Source: Pseudobacteriovorax antillogorgiicola (GTDB taxonomy: Bacteria > Bdellovibrionota_B > Oligoflexia > Oligoflexales > Oligoflexaceae). Taken from it: a stretch of 64,000 nt of DNA. A program made the position numbers and the translations under genes. The notes under the pieces were generated by a model. It did not search any database, had not been told where the DNA came from, and saw nothing but the letters and a program-made list of their open reading frames with translations. The DNA is taken from positions 118,407 to 182,406 of the forward strand of contig NZ_FWZT01000017.1 in NCBI RefSeq assembly GCF_900177345.1, given 5' to 3'. This document shows, in pieces, positions 8,431 through 16,859 of this stretch. Each line of letters opens with the position of its first letter. The first letter of the stretch is position 1.

Positions 8431-9519
8431 ATGACCAGCAAAAGAGCTAAGATATCGATATTAATGTGTTTTATTAGTTTTGGCGGCTTTAGCGCTTGCA
8501 CCACCACCAAGCCGGCCTTTCCAAAGAAATACGCCCAGCCGAAAAGCTCGAAGACACCGTCCAGAAAAGGGCAAACCATCAGCAAGCAGGGGGAGAAGGT
8601 TTCAAAACCTGTTGCTCCTCAAGTAAAAAACTCTCACGAGGCCTTGTTTTCTAGCCTTCTTGTTCTCGACCAAAGAATCACAGACGATGAGCTTGGCGAA
8701 ATGAGCCGTATCAATACGCCCCCAGCTCCACGAAGCTTTGCTGAAGCCATTCTCACCTTAGGGAACTTAAAATTCGTCCAACGATCAGCTGCCGATAGCG
8801 TCGCCTCTTCTCAGGCAACCGACGAAGCTAATAGTGCAAGCTCAGCCCCCAAGTTGCTGACCATACAAGAACAGTTTAACCGAACCGATATCAATCTGTT
8901 TGACTCTCTCAAGGAAAACCCATATCTGCAAAGTCTCCAAGTCTTTCAGATTGTTCAAGCAACCCTAGCGGTGAGTGGCGACAGTGAGCGTTATCGGGAA
9001 GGAGTTGCGGAAGTCCTAGGTAGTAGGATTGCTATGTGGCAAGCCTTTGCGGACCAGTTCCAACAAACAGTGCCAAAAGAAGATGGCGAAGACAGCCTCC
9101 GACAAGTGGCATCCCCAGTTGATCCAAGCCAATATCGCGCTGCTGACCTTCTACTTGGGGATACTATATTGCTCCAAGCTCAAAAGCTCGCAGAAAAAGG
9201 CCAGTTTAAATCAGCTGTTGGCCGAGCATCTCGAGTGACTTCAGTGGACCCATTTTACCCAGCGGCGCAGGAAAAAATAAAATATTTCAGCAATTTAGCT
9301 GTTCAGGAGCTTCGCCAAAAAGCAGCACAGGCGTTCCAAAGCTCCCTTCCGGTGGTTGATATTAAAACGAAAGCAGCCTATCTAGTAGAGGCCAAGAAGT
9401 ATTTGGAAGAAGCCCTCAGTGACTTTCCGGCTGCAGACCACCTCACGACTGTCCGTGAAAACTTGGCGGTGATTACTCGGGATCTGGAGAGCATTGACCA
9501 GGACGTGAGCCCTCGTTAG
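8431..9519 (+). CDS. lipoprotein with TPR-like helical C-terminus, unknown function
   Basis: A 362-residue predicted lipoprotein. The N-terminus MTSKRAKISILMCFISFGGF is followed by a lipobox ending at Cys (FSAC, about 20-23). A basic, Pro/Ser-rich linker follows (24-65), then a mostly helical body. Residues about 230-345 resemble tetratricopeptide-type repeats (LAEKGQFKSAVGRASRVTSV and AYLVEAKKYLEEALSDFPAA). Its stop codon directly abuts the ATG of the ABC-F gene. TPR lipoproteins often act as envelope scaffolds. No specific role can be read from the sequence. Confidence 0.65.
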   Translation: MTSKRAKISILMCFISFGGFSACTTTKPAFPKKYAQPKSSKTPSRKGQTISKQGEKVSKPVAPQVKNSHEALFSSLLVLDQRITDDELGEMSRINTPPAPRSFAEAILTLGNLKFVQRSAADSVASSQATDEANSASSAPKLLTIQEQFNRTDINLFDSLKENPYLQSLQVFQIVQATLAVSGDSERYREGVAEVLGSRIAMWQAFADQFQQTVPKEDGEDSLRQVASPVDPSQYRAADLLLGDTILLQAQKLAEKGQFKSAVGRASRVTSVDPFYPAAQEKIKYFSNLAVQELRQKAAQAFQSSLPVVDIKTKAAYLVEAKKYLEEALSDFPAADHLTTVRENLAVITRDLESIDQDVSPR

Positions 9520-11490
9520 ATGATTCAACTCGACCAGCTAAGCAAAAGCTTCGCCAGCAAAACAGTTTTGGACGCAGTCTCCTTTCAATTTCCCAGTCAA
9601 AAAAGAATAGCACTCATCGGCGCCAATGGCGCCGGAAAAACCACGCTTCTCAATATCCTATGCGGTCTTGAGGAGCCTGACAGCGGCAAAGTTATTAGCC
9701 CCGGGCAATTTCAGATCGGCTACCTCCCTCAAGAGCCCAATCCGCGACCGGAAAGCACGATCATCGAAGAGGCGAAGGCGGGTGCAAAAACTGTCATGTC
9801 AATCCAAAAGGATCTGCAAGCTAGCATCAGTCGCCTTGAGCAAGATCACAGTGAAGATGCACTCAAGCATCACGAGGCTCTTGAAGCTGAATTTCAGCGC
9901 TTGGATGGTTATTCCCTAGAGGCCAAAGCAAAGAGTATCCTGGCAGGGTTAGGCTTCGCCGAGGAGAAGCTAACGAGCCATCCTACCGCTCTATCCGGTG
10001 GATGGCGGATGCGCCTTGAGCTTGCTAAGATTTTCATTAATGAACCAGACTTCCTGATCCTAGATGAGCCTACAAACCATCTCGATCTACCTAGCTTAGT
10101 GTGGGTTGAAAATTACCTAAAAAGCTTCAAAGGAACCCTGTTATTCGTATCACATGATCGATCACTCCTTGATCGCCTTGCAAATCATACATTGCTCTTA
10201 TTCCAGGGCCAACTGGAGTCTTACCCAAGCTCCTTTGAAAAGGCTCTTGAAATGCGTGCTGAGCGGCTTGAGTTGGAAGAAGCCCGGCGCGACAACTTAG
10301 CCAAGAAGCGGGAGAAGATGGAGAAGTTTGTGGAACGCTTTGGTGCCAAGGCCACCAAAGCTAAGCAAGCTCAATCGCGAGTCAAGATGATCGGAAAACT
10401 CAGGGAACTTGAAGGGGAACTCAACCTTGAGGACAATCAACAAGATATCATCTTTCATTTAGCACCACCGCAAAAGAGTGGTCGTCAAGTCCTAGAGGTG
10501 AACGACCTGGCTATCGGCTACGATGCCCCCCTCATTGAAAAGCTGAACCTAGGAATCGAGCGCGGCCAGAAAATTGCTGTCATTGGTGCCAACGGTATCG
10601 GCAAGTCTACCCTGCTAAAGTCCATTGTTGGCGAGCTAAAACCCTTGGCCGGTGAAGTTGATTTTGGCCATAATGTGGAGCCAGCCTACTTCTCGCAGAA
10701 TCATGAGGACTCTCTTGATATCACCAAGGACTGCTTGACGAACGTCCTTGATGGTTCTACGGCTATTGGCGAAAAAGACGCGCGCTCCATTCTAGGTGCC
10801 TTCCTGTTTCGCGGGGATGACGTGTTTAAGGAAGTCGAAGTCCTATCGGGTGGTGAAAAAAGCCGGGTGGCCTTAGCAAAAATTCTTGTGCAAAACGCCA
10901 ATTTTTTGCTTTTAGATGAGCCTACGAACCACTTGGATATGTCTTCGGTAGAAGCGTTGATTCAAGCGGTCAATCAATTTGAGGGAACCATTCTATTTGT
11001 GAGCCATGATCGAACGTTTATTGACGCAGTGTGCTCCCATGTTTTTGTTATGCTACCTTCTGGTCAGTCGATGCTTTTTGAAGGCAAACTCGATGACTAC
11101 CAGCTCATGGCAAAGCAAATGGGGTTTCCTAACGTGCTTGACCCCGACTATAGTCAGACTCAGGAAACCTCTCCTCAAGCGACGGAACAGGCTGTAGAAA
11201 CCCCGGTCGTATCGCAACAAGAGGTCAAAGACCTGAAAAGGCAGCGCAATAGCCAGCAGAAAAAGCTTGAAAAACTAGAAAGTGAAGAGGCTGGCCTTAA
11301 GGCAAAACGTGCTGAACTCGAAGAACAGTCTTATAAAGTGGACCCTAAAGATTATGAGCAACTTGCTCAGATTCGCAGCGAACTTGATCAAATTGAAGAA
11401 CGGCTGGAAGCCTGCGAAACGGAATGGCTAGAGGCATCAGAAGAGTGTGAAAGGCTCGAAGAACAGCTTCGAGCCATCAACCGCTTATAG
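9520..11490 (+). CDS. ABC-F family ATPase (Uup/YheS-like)
   Basis: A 656-residue soluble ABC-F protein with two ATPase domains and no membrane segments. These proteins bind the ribosomal E site or related RNA targets. Domain 1 has Walker A GANGAGKTT (34-42), signature LSGGWRMRLELAK and Walker B FLILDEPTNHLDL. A charged linker follows (about 245-310, EARRDNLAKKREKMEKFVER), the P-site tRNA interaction region of the family. Domain 2 has GANGIGKST, LSGGEKSRVALAK and FLLLDEPTNHLDM. A C-terminal coiled coil (about 565-656, Glu/Lys-rich) is the Uup/YheS-type extension. The ATG is directly after the previous stop. Whether it is a translation factor or a resistance protein is not decided. Confidence 0.9.
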   Translation: MIQLDQLSKSFASKTVLDAVSFQFPSQKRIALIGANGAGKTTLLNILCGLEEPDSGKVISPGQFQIGYLPQEPNPRPESTIIEEAKAGAKTVMSIQKDLQASISRLEQDHSEDALKHHEALEAEFQRLDGYSLEAKAKSILAGLGFAEEKLTSHPTALSGGWRMRLELAKIFINEPDFLILDEPTNHLDLPSLVWVENYLKSFKGTLLFVSHDRSLLDRLANHTLLLFQGQLESYPSSFEKALEMRAERLELEEARRDNLAKKREKMEKFVERFGAKATKAKQAQSRVKMIGKLRELEGELNLEDNQQDIIFHLAPPQKSGRQVLEVNDLAIGYDAPLIEKLNLGIERGQKIAVIGANGIGKSTLLKSIVGELKPLAGEVDFGHNVEPAYFSQNHEDSLDITKDCLTNVLDGSTAIGEKDARSILGAFLFRGDDVFKEVEVLSGGEKSRVALAKILVQNANFLLLDEPTNHLDMSSVEALIQAVNQFEGTILFVSHDRTFIDAVCSHVFVMLPSGQSMLFEGKLDDYQLMAKQMGFPNVLDPDYSQTQETSPQATEQAVETPVVSQQEVKDLKRQRNSQQKKLEKLESEEAGLKAKRAELEEQSYKVDPKDYEQLAQIRSELDQIEERLEACETEWLEASEECERLEEQLRAINRL

Positions 11491-11524
11491 AAGCTGGCTG
11501 AAAAGCTCAGCAATCTAAACAGAA

Positions 11525-12010
11525 TTACATTTCTGCAGTTTCTGACGAGTCGTCACTTTCCGTCTCTTCAGTCTCTGTTTCGTCACTCCTATAATGACGA
11601 GAGCGCGTGCAAGGAATCACTTCACCTTCTCGCACATTTGATAAGTCAACCATCAATAATTCCGGACGCGATTGCTTTAAGTAAGCTACAGCATCTTCTG
11701 GAACCTCGAAAAAAGGGTGATCATTGTAGAGGTAGGACCGCATGAAATTCTTTGGCGCTTCCATCATTCCACAAAAAATAAAAGGGAAATCAAGGCGCTT
11801 GTTGAGTTGCAACAACTCTGTAAGAATCGTGGTGCAAACTTCCTTTTCGTCCTGGAAGTCAACAATGAGATATCTGATTTCGTGCGCAACTAACCAATTG
11901 TGGATGCCAACGGCAACCTCGGAACATGGGCGGCAATCTGGACCGGTTGAACAGATGTCGATTCCATTCAATACAACGGTGCCGTCGATAATCTCTGGTA
12001 CGAAATCCAT
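11525..12010 (-). CDS. STAS-like domain protein with Cys cluster, unknown function
   Basis: A 161-residue cytoplasmic protein. The start at 12010 is chosen because GGGAG lies seven bases before it; the longer TTG-started frame (to 12040) has no ribosome site. Residues about 5-115 alternate short strands and helices in a way that resembles STAS/anti-anti-sigma domains (VPEIIDGTVVLNGIDI at the start, YLIVDFQDEKEVCTTILTEL in the middle). Three cysteines lie together (ICSTGPDCRPCSE, about 19-31), which is not a STAS feature and could bind metal or respond to redox. The C-terminus is a Glu/Ser/Thr-rich acidic tail. No anti-sigma partner is adjacent. The domain call is tentative. Confidence 0.5.
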   Translation of the reverse strand: MDFVPEIIDGTVVLNGIDICSTGPDCRPCSEVAVGIHNWLVAHEIRYLIVDFQDEKEVCTTILTELLQLNKRLDFPFIFCGMMEAPKNFMRSYLYNDHPFFEVPEDAVAYLKQSRPELLMVDLSNVREGEVIPCTRSRHYRSDETETEETESDDSSETAEM

Positions 12011-12074
12011 AGCAGGCTCCCTGATGACTTTATAATCCAAATATCAAAACTTTCTTAAATAGCCTTTTTTTTGA

Positions 12075-12083
12075 ATTATAGCA
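12075..12083 (-). promoter_or_regulatory. extended -10 promoter for the STAS-like gene
   Basis: Read on the minus strand, TGCTATAAT is an exact extended -10 box (hexamer at 12075-12080). It is about 65 bases upstream of the start at 12010. No good -35 is present, as often with extended -10 promoters. Confidence 0.5.
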
Positions 12084-12108
12084 AGTTTTAGTTTATGGAG
12101 ACTCTGCT

Positions 12109-12582
12109 CTAGCGAAAAAGTTGATGATTATCAATCCATTGCCCTAGATACTGCCGTTTGATCTCAGAAAGTCTTGGGGATTTGAGCTGCTGGCGAATAA
12201 CCTCAACCTCTTGAATCAAATACCGTCTGGCATCTTCCACGGTCCGGCACTGAAAGGGAGGCCGATTCATTTCAAGGGGCACATGCCGATCCCCAAGCAG
12301 CTTGAGCAGCCTTGTATCTGCTTTTTCATCGCAAACACCAGCTTCCAAAAGGTTTTGCCTGTCAAGTTCCGTCGATAGTAAGATTCGAATCTGCCACAAA
12401 CCTCCCTGCGTATCCTCGGGATTGGGGCCAAGGTGTGAAGATACTTGAAGAAACCAATTAGTCCCCGAGGCATCGGTCAGACTGTGATAATTATTGTTTT
12501 TAAGCCATGAATTAAACTGGTATGCTGCACCGACTTGATTCGTGGTAACTTTACTTACGGTTCCAGAGTTCTCGGCAAACAT
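12109..12582 (-). CDS. conserved-looking cytoplasmic protein of unknown function
   Basis: A 157-residue soluble protein of no recognised family. Two starts are possible: GTG at 12591 and ATG at 12582. The ATG is preferred because AAGGTGA lies five to six bases before it. The sequence mixes strands in the first half (GTNWFLQVSSHLGPNPED, LWQIRILLST) with a helical, charged second half (DARRYLIQEVEVIRQQLKSP). No signal peptide or membrane segment is present. Its start lies within 15 bp of the oppositely transcribed lptE start, so their promoters must overlap each other's coding regions. Confidence 0.6.
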   Translation of the reverse strand: MFAENSGTVSKVTTNQVGAAYQFNSWLKNNNYHSLTDASGTNWFLQVSSHLGPNPEDTQGGLWQIRILLSTELDRQNLLEAGVCDEKADTRLLKLLGDRHVPLEMNRPPFQCRTVEDARRYLIQEVEVIRQQLKSPRLSEIKRQYLGQWIDNHQLFR

Positions 12583-12596
12583 ATAGGTCACCTTTT

Positions 12597-13232
12597 ATGG
12601 CATATCGTTACCTTTCTATCTTATCGCGAAAGCTCGTACTAGCACTGGTCATAAGCTGCAGCCTTGGTTCCTGTGCCTACCGATTTACCAATGTGGTGAT
12701 GACGGTGCCCGAGGGCGTGCAGAGCATTGCAGTTGAAGGGATCTACGACACTAGCCGCGAAGTCATACCTCATGAAATCCTATGGACTTCACTGATGGAA
12801 GAATTTGCTAGGAATGGTCGCTTGGTGCTGACCTCAAAAGAAGAAGCCGATGCTTTGATGACGGTGCAAATCAAAGATGCTCAGGTTTTTCCATCTGGAG
12901 CACCTAGCTCTGAGGCCATTACCAAAGACCCTATTGTTAGCGATACTGATAAGGGCAACCCTTTTGCCTTCAAGAACTTGCGCCGAGCAGGTAACTGGAC
13001 CACGACAGAAACGGTCACATATACGATTGAAGTTGAAGTCCATAATCTCCGCACCCGCGAGACTATTTTCAGCCGCAATTATAGTACTAGCGGTAGCTTC
13101 CGTAGCATTCGAGCGTCATCTGTAGCTCAGACACGGTCCGGCTATCTTCTTTATGAAGAAGCATTGCAGGCTCGAATGAAAAGCATGTCGGAAGGGATTG
13201 CACGAAAGGTCGTCACCGACTTCCTCCTTTAA
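12597..13232 (+). CDS. lptE: LPS-assembly lipoprotein LptE-like
   Basis: A 211-residue predicted outer-membrane lipoprotein. The signal peptide ends at a lipobox with Cys near residue 26 (SCSLGSCAYRF). The segment after it, with VPEGVQSIAVEGIYDTSREV, then a helix (LWTSLMEEFARNGRLVLTS) and EADALMTVQIKDAQVFPSG, follows the LptE pattern, in which a short beta-sheet packs against two helices to plug the LptD barrel during LPS delivery. lptD is not in the window. The assignment rests on fold-level resemblance and lipoprotein character. The family is divergent, so the symbol is given with moderate certainty. Confidence 0.72.
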   Translation: MAYRYLSILSRKLVLALVISCSLGSCAYRFTNVVMTVPEGVQSIAVEGIYDTSREVIPHEILWTSLMEEFARNGRLVLTSKEEADALMTVQIKDAQVFPSGAPSSEAITKDPIVSDTDKGNPFAFKNLRRAGNWTTTETVTYTIEVEVHNLRTRETIFSRNYSTSGSFRSIRASSVAQTRSGYLLYEEALQARMKSMSEGIARKVVTDFLL

Positions 13233-13236
13233 CGGT

Positions 13237-13271
13237 GCTACCTGATTCGCTCACCTATTCCGAATCGTAGC
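13237..13271. terminator. stem-loop between convergent genes
   Basis: GCTAC and GATTCG (13237-13249, separated by a two-base bulge) pair with CGAATC and GTAGC (13261-13271), giving 11 paired bases around an 11-base loop. It lies between the stop codons of lptE and of the minus-strand deaminase. There is no T-run on either side, so it is not a classic intrinsic terminator. Confidence 0.4.
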
Positions 13272-13272
13272 C

Positions 13273-14631
13273 CTACGCTGTCGGTACAGTCATCGGGAGA
13301 TTGGTCCTTGACTTGATCTCCTTTAGAGCTTGGATAAACTGGTCTCTTAGGTCCGCTTCACTTACTTTAGCTAACTCTCCGTCCACCAAAACCCACTGAC
13401 CATCAACCATCACATGGCGAACCTGCTTGGCTCCCATGGTATAGAAGAAGTTCACCATAGGGTCTGACTGTGGCTCGACGCCTAAACCAGTTTTCATAAA
13501 GACAATGTCAGCTTTCTTGTTCGGTTTGATTGCCCCAACCCATGGAGACCCCAAGGCTTCAGCACCATTTTTCGTGATCGTATCGAGTAAAAAGTGAGGC
13601 GAACTCTTGCTATGATCCAAACCCTGCATTCGCAGCATCAGACCGAATACCTTCGCCTCGTTTAGAATATCACTCCCATCATTGGAAGCTGCACAATCTG
13701 TACCCAGCGCGATCGGAATACCAGCCTCAACAAACTGCCTCCCCAGAGGTGCGTGTTCGTACAGGATTTCTGAAACAGGACACAATCCAGCAGTCGCCCC
13801 CGAGTCTGCGAGAAGCTTGATATCCTGTTCATCCGCACTGAGTAAGTGCACTAGAAGTGTCTTAGGTCTTAAAACTCCACACTCTTTAGCAAATGCTACC
13901 GGACTCATACGTTCACGGGTCAATACCCTGTCTCGCTCTCCTGATGTTTGGGATAGATGCATGTGAAATGGTAGCTGATTTTGCACTGCGAAGTCATTCA
14001 ACTCATTCATGAACTCGCGGGACACTGTATCGGCTGCATGAGCATAGACTACCGGCGTGATCGTCGGGAAGTCCCAGTCCTCAATCCACGCCTTAGTCTT
14101 TTTCCAAAGTTCACGCCCCGCAGGCAGTGGCCCACCAAGGTCGGCGTGATGCTCAGCAACAGCACCGCGAACACCCAACCGATCGATCGCCTGACAGGTT
14201 CCCCTGGCAAAAAAGTATGCATCCCCAAAAAATGTGACTCCCGACTTCAAGCCATCCACCAGATAGGAGTAGGCTAGGGGTTCGATAAGATCAGCGGTCA
14301 ACTCCTTTTCTGAAGGAAAAAAGAAGTCCTCGATCATACTATTGCCAGGTGTAGTTGGCAGCACGCGATCGTGACCAAGATCTCGAAAAAATGACATGGA
14401 AGCATGGGTATGGGCATTCACCAAACCAGGGCAAGCAAGATAGCCCTTCATAGACACCTTGGGACTGGAAGGGTTGCGAGATTCTACCTCGGCCAGGGTC
14501 CCCACATCGATAATATCGGACCCCTTGATATAAATAGCACCGTCAAGTAGAGGCTTTTCAGAATGACCAGGGATGATCAGTAAATCATGGAAAATCGCAC
14601 CCTCTGGGCCAATAGGAGATAGCTGCTTCAT
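13273..14631 (-). CDS. amidohydrolase, MtaD/TrzA-type deaminase
   Basis: A 452-residue metal-dependent hydrolase of the cytosine-deaminase-like amidohydrolase group (SAH/MTA deaminase, chlorohydrolase relatives). The metal ligands are visible: VNAHTHASMS (about 71-80, HxH), FHMHLSQTSGERD near 225, LLVHLLSADE and GTDCAASNDGSDI near 312 (metal Asp). AGAGG precedes the ATG. The likely reaction is hydrolytic deamination of an adenosine-type thioether nucleoside or related purine/triazine. The exact substrate is not readable from motifs, and Cys in GTDCAASND is seen in place of the commoner Gly. It is divergent from sodB. Confidence 0.82.
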   Translation of the reverse strand: MKQLSPIGPEGAIFHDLLIIPGHSEKPLLDGAIYIKGSDIIDVGTLAEVESRNPSSPKVSMKGYLACPGLVNAHTHASMSFFRDLGHDRVLPTTPGNSMIEDFFFPSEKELTADLIEPLAYSYLVDGLKSGVTFFGDAYFFARGTCQAIDRLGVRGAVAEHHADLGGPLPAGRELWKKTKAWIEDWDFPTITPVVYAHAADTVSREFMNELNDFAVQNQLPFHMHLSQTSGERDRVLTRERMSPVAFAKECGVLRPKTLLVHLLSADEQDIKLLADSGATAGLCPVSEILYEHAPLGRQFVEAGIPIALGTDCAASNDGSDILNEAKVFGLMLRMQGLDHSKSSPHFLLDTITKNGAEALGSPWVGAIKPNKKADIVFMKTGLGVEPQSDPMVNFFYTMGAKQVRHVMVDGQWVLVDGELAKVSEADLRDQFIQALKEIKSRTNLPMTVPTA

Positions 14632-14669
14632 TAAAACCTCTCGACAATTTGATAAACCCGACTAGACTA

Positions 14670-14707
14670 GAGTCGACGACTCAAGTTCACTCGTTGACTA
14701 AGAGTCA
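14670..14707. promoter_or_regulatory. paired AGTC palindromes in the sodB/deaminase gap
   Basis: Two short palindromes lie 25 bp apart centre to centre in the divergent gap: GAGTC-GAC-GACTC (14670-14682) and TGACT-AAG-AGTCA (14695-14707). Both share an AGTC/GACT core and could bind a dimeric regulator. The second overlaps a TTGACT that could serve as a -35 for sodB. No known box (Fur, OxyR, SoxR) was matched. Confidence 0.3.
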
Positions 14708-14753
14708 TGTTCAAGTTACCTCAGATTATCAAAGCAACATATAGGAGACTACA

Positions 14754-15332
14754 ATGGCTTTTACTCTTCCAGAGCTACCATATCCAAAAGACGCCCTAAG
14801 CCCACACATTTCGGCGGAAACACTAGACTTTCATCATGGCAAGCACCACAACGCCTATGTAACAAAGCTCAATGGTCTCGTAGACGGAACTCCCAACGCT
14901 GAAAAATCTCTCGAAGATATCATCAAGTCCTCTGAGGGCGGATTGTTTAACAACGCAGCTCAGGTGTGGAACCACACATTTTACTGGAACTGCCTATCAC
15001 CAAACGGCGGCGGTGAGCCTTCAGGAGCTGTTGCTGACGCTATCAATAAGAACTTCGGGTCTTTCGCTGAGTTCAAAGAGAAGTTTACCAATGCAGCACT
15101 TACTCAGTTTGGCTCAGGATGGGCTTGGCTTGTAAAAAAATCTGACGGTGGCCTCGATATCATGCAAACAGCTAATGCCGGCTGCCCGATCACTGAGAAC
15201 GTCACGCCACTTCTGACTTGCGACGTCTGGGAACACGCATACTACGTTGACTACCGCAACGCACGACCAAAGTATGTCGATGCTTTCTGGAGCCTAGTCA
15301 ACTGGGATTTTGTTGCGTCTCAGATGAGCTAA
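14754..15332 (+). CDS. sodB: iron superoxide dismutase
   Basis: Converts superoxide to oxygen and hydrogen peroxide; there is no signal peptide, so it acts in the cytoplasm. The 192 residues are the normal FeSOD length. Metal ligands are visible: His in LDFHHGKHHNAYV (about 23-35), His in AAQVWNHTFYWN near 74, and Asp/His in CDVWEHAYYVDYRN near 158-162. The Gln in AAQVWNHTFYW, rather than one supplied from the GG-Q position of MnSOD, and the GSGWAWLV motif point to the iron type. AGGAG precedes the ATG. The upstream gap holds the two AGTC palindromes described separately. Confidence 0.95.
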   Translation: MAFTLPELPYPKDALSPHISAETLDFHHGKHHNAYVTKLNGLVDGTPNAEKSLEDIIKSSEGGLFNNAAQVWNHTFYWNCLSPNGGGEPSGAVADAINKNFGSFAEFKEKFTNAALTQFGSGWAWLVKKSDGGLDIMQTANAGCPITENVTPLLTCDVWEHAYYVDYRNARPKYVDAFWSLVNWDFVASQMS

Positions 15333-15339
15333 GGTAAGA

Positions 15340-15366
15340 GCAAGAGGACACTACTCGTCCTCTTGC
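15340..15366. terminator. perfect 10-bp stem-loop at the sodB / 77-residue gene junction
   Basis: GCAAGAGGAC (15340-15349), a seven-base loop, then GTCCTCTTGC (15357-15366). It begins eight bases after the sodB stop and contains the last codons and stop of the convergent small gene. An A-run follows on the plus strand, which would be a T-run before, not after, the stem on the minus strand. It could therefore stabilise both 3' ends rather than terminate. Confidence 0.5.
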
Positions 15367-15584
15367 AAAAACGTCAGACTTTTCCACCGATTTCGCAAAG
15401 TCTTCAATTCCTGCAATTCTTCCTCACTTCCATCCTTCGGAAAATCTTCAATTTGCTGGCCAATCTTGAATGTTTTGACATAGAAGATTGCAACTAGCAG
15501 CACAAGAGCAACTGTTAGAAAATAAAGTTCAAAGAATACGGGAACAATTGGGATACAGTGAAATAATATCCGAATAGGCAGCAT
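15351..15584 (-). CDS. small single-pass membrane protein
   Basis: A 77-residue protein of no recognised family. Residues about 5-38 are hydrophobic, with a long helix FELYFLTVALVLLVAIFYV. The rest is a charged, acidic, helical tail (EDFPKDGSEEELQELKTLRN). It lies 45 bases after the 409-residue exported-protein gene on the same strand, so it may be the last gene of the cyclase operon. The ribosome site is weak. Its end overlaps the stem-loop shared with sodB. A role as a small membrane partner of the upstream proteins is an inference. Confidence 0.5.
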   Translation of the reverse strand: MLPIRILFHCIPIVPVFFELYFLTVALVLLVAIFYVKTFKIGQQIEDFPKDGSEEELQELKTLRNRWKSLTFLQEDE

Positions 15585-15629
15585 GATCTGGCCCTAAAGT
15601 GAGTACCGATACCATTAACAATTATCTGC

Positions 15630-16859
15630 TTAGCCTTTCTTACGCAACGATTTTAACCGTAGGGGTGCTGGGCATTCCGCCTTGCCGCGATTGAGCGAGA
15701 TCCAAAAATCCCAGAAATGATCCCCTTTAGGCAAACGAGAGGTTTCAAAAAACACTCCGATGCGGTAGGCAAGATCTTCGGATATTTTGTCATCAAAGGA
15801 ACGATTCACTACATTCATATCAGTGATGAGCTGGGGATAGAAATTCATTTCAGCTAGACGGCGATCAATTTGAAAGTCCATTCCGATCGATCTGCCGTAG
15901 GCATTCCCCACAAGGGTAAAGGCACAGCGCTTCCGACCACAGTAGGCCTTCCAGTCTTTATGGTAGACCTCCTTAGCTATAAAGCGCGGCATACGGCTTC
16001 GATCAAAGTCCCAGCTTACATCCTTGGGAGACTTCCAAGTGTAGAAGATTCCACTCCCGGGATTTAGGTAGGAGTCGGCCTCCACAGGGCTGTGCAAGCT
16101 CATAGGCATATACAAACTATCTTCGTAAAACTGAACTTCCGGTGTGAGCGCCAACTCAATCTTAAAAAAGAGGATCTTCAAATAGAAACGTAGCAAGCCA
16201 AGCAGACCCACGCTACCTGGAAGCTGATGGCTTAGATTGGCGCGAATATCCCCAGCATCGAAATCCATCGTAAAGAAGTTTTTTACATCCGCCCTAATCA
16301 GTTGCTCTGCGTCCAGGGCAATTGGTAGATGCTTGTTTCCAAACTCTAGTTTAATGGCATCAAAGCTCAGATGATTATACTCATCATGGATATAATGATA
16401 CCCAGGAGCATGTACCTCGCGCAGCTTTTCGTCATAGGTAATATCAGATGGAATCGCCAAAGCTTCCTCCTCACAAAAAAACAGATAAGCATGGCGTCCG
16501 CTAGACGATATCTGAGACCCTAAATGGCTCGTTTTGCAGGGTAGGACACCTTTTTGATCCCATAGATCTCCAAAATGATTGGGGTGTAGGGCGATGCGAT
16601 CAAACGGCCTCAAATTCTTCTCACCAGAGTTTTCTTGGATATTAAAATCTAAGGCTCCCTCGCGATTACCTTTGTTGATTTGTATGGGAATACTTTGCCA
16701 CGATTGTTGATTTCGTTTGAACAAGGCAACCTGATTTCTTGGATAAGAGTATTTTTTTAAAAAGGGAACCTTATAAGCAAAAAAGAAAGCTGGGCAGGCC
16801 GATGCTACGGAGCTTATGCAGCAAGTGGCTAGAAAAAGTCGCTTAAGATGCTTGATCAT
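15630..16859 (-). CDS. exported protein of unknown function, coupled to the cyclase gene
   Basis: A 409-residue protein with a clear signal peptide from the ATG at 16859 (MIKHLKRLFLATCCISSVAS, cleavage near SAC-PAF). A longer frame to 16922 would only add residues overlapping the upstream gene. The start lies inside the end of the cyclase gene (17-base overlap) without a good ribosome site, which suggests translational coupling. The body has many aromatic residues and four or more cysteines (VLPCKTSHLG, YCGRKRCAFTLVG), fitting a disulphide-bonded periplasmic or surface protein. No family is recognised. Being tied to a membrane receptor with a periplasmic CHASE2 domain makes it a candidate partner of that sensor (inference). 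Confidence 0.6.
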   Translation of the reverse strand: MIKHLKRLFLATCCISSVASACPAFFFAYKVPFLKKYSYPRNQVALFKRNQQSWQSIPIQINKGNREGALDFNIQENSGEKNLRPFDRIALHPNHFGDLWDQKGVLPCKTSHLGSQISSSGRHAYLFFCEEEALAIPSDITYDEKLREVHAPGYHYIHDEYNHLSFDAIKLEFGNKHLPIALDAEQLIRADVKNFFTMDFDAGDIRANLSHQLPGSVGLLGLLRFYLKILFFKIELALTPEVQFYEDSLYMPMSLHSPVEADSYLNPGSGIFYTWKSPKDVSWDFDRSRMPRFIAKEVYHKDWKAYCGRKRCAFTLVGNAYGRSIGMDFQIDRRLAEMNFYPQLITDMNVVNRSFDDKISEDLAYRIGVFFETSRLPKGDHFWDFWISLNRGKAECPAPLRLKSLRKKG

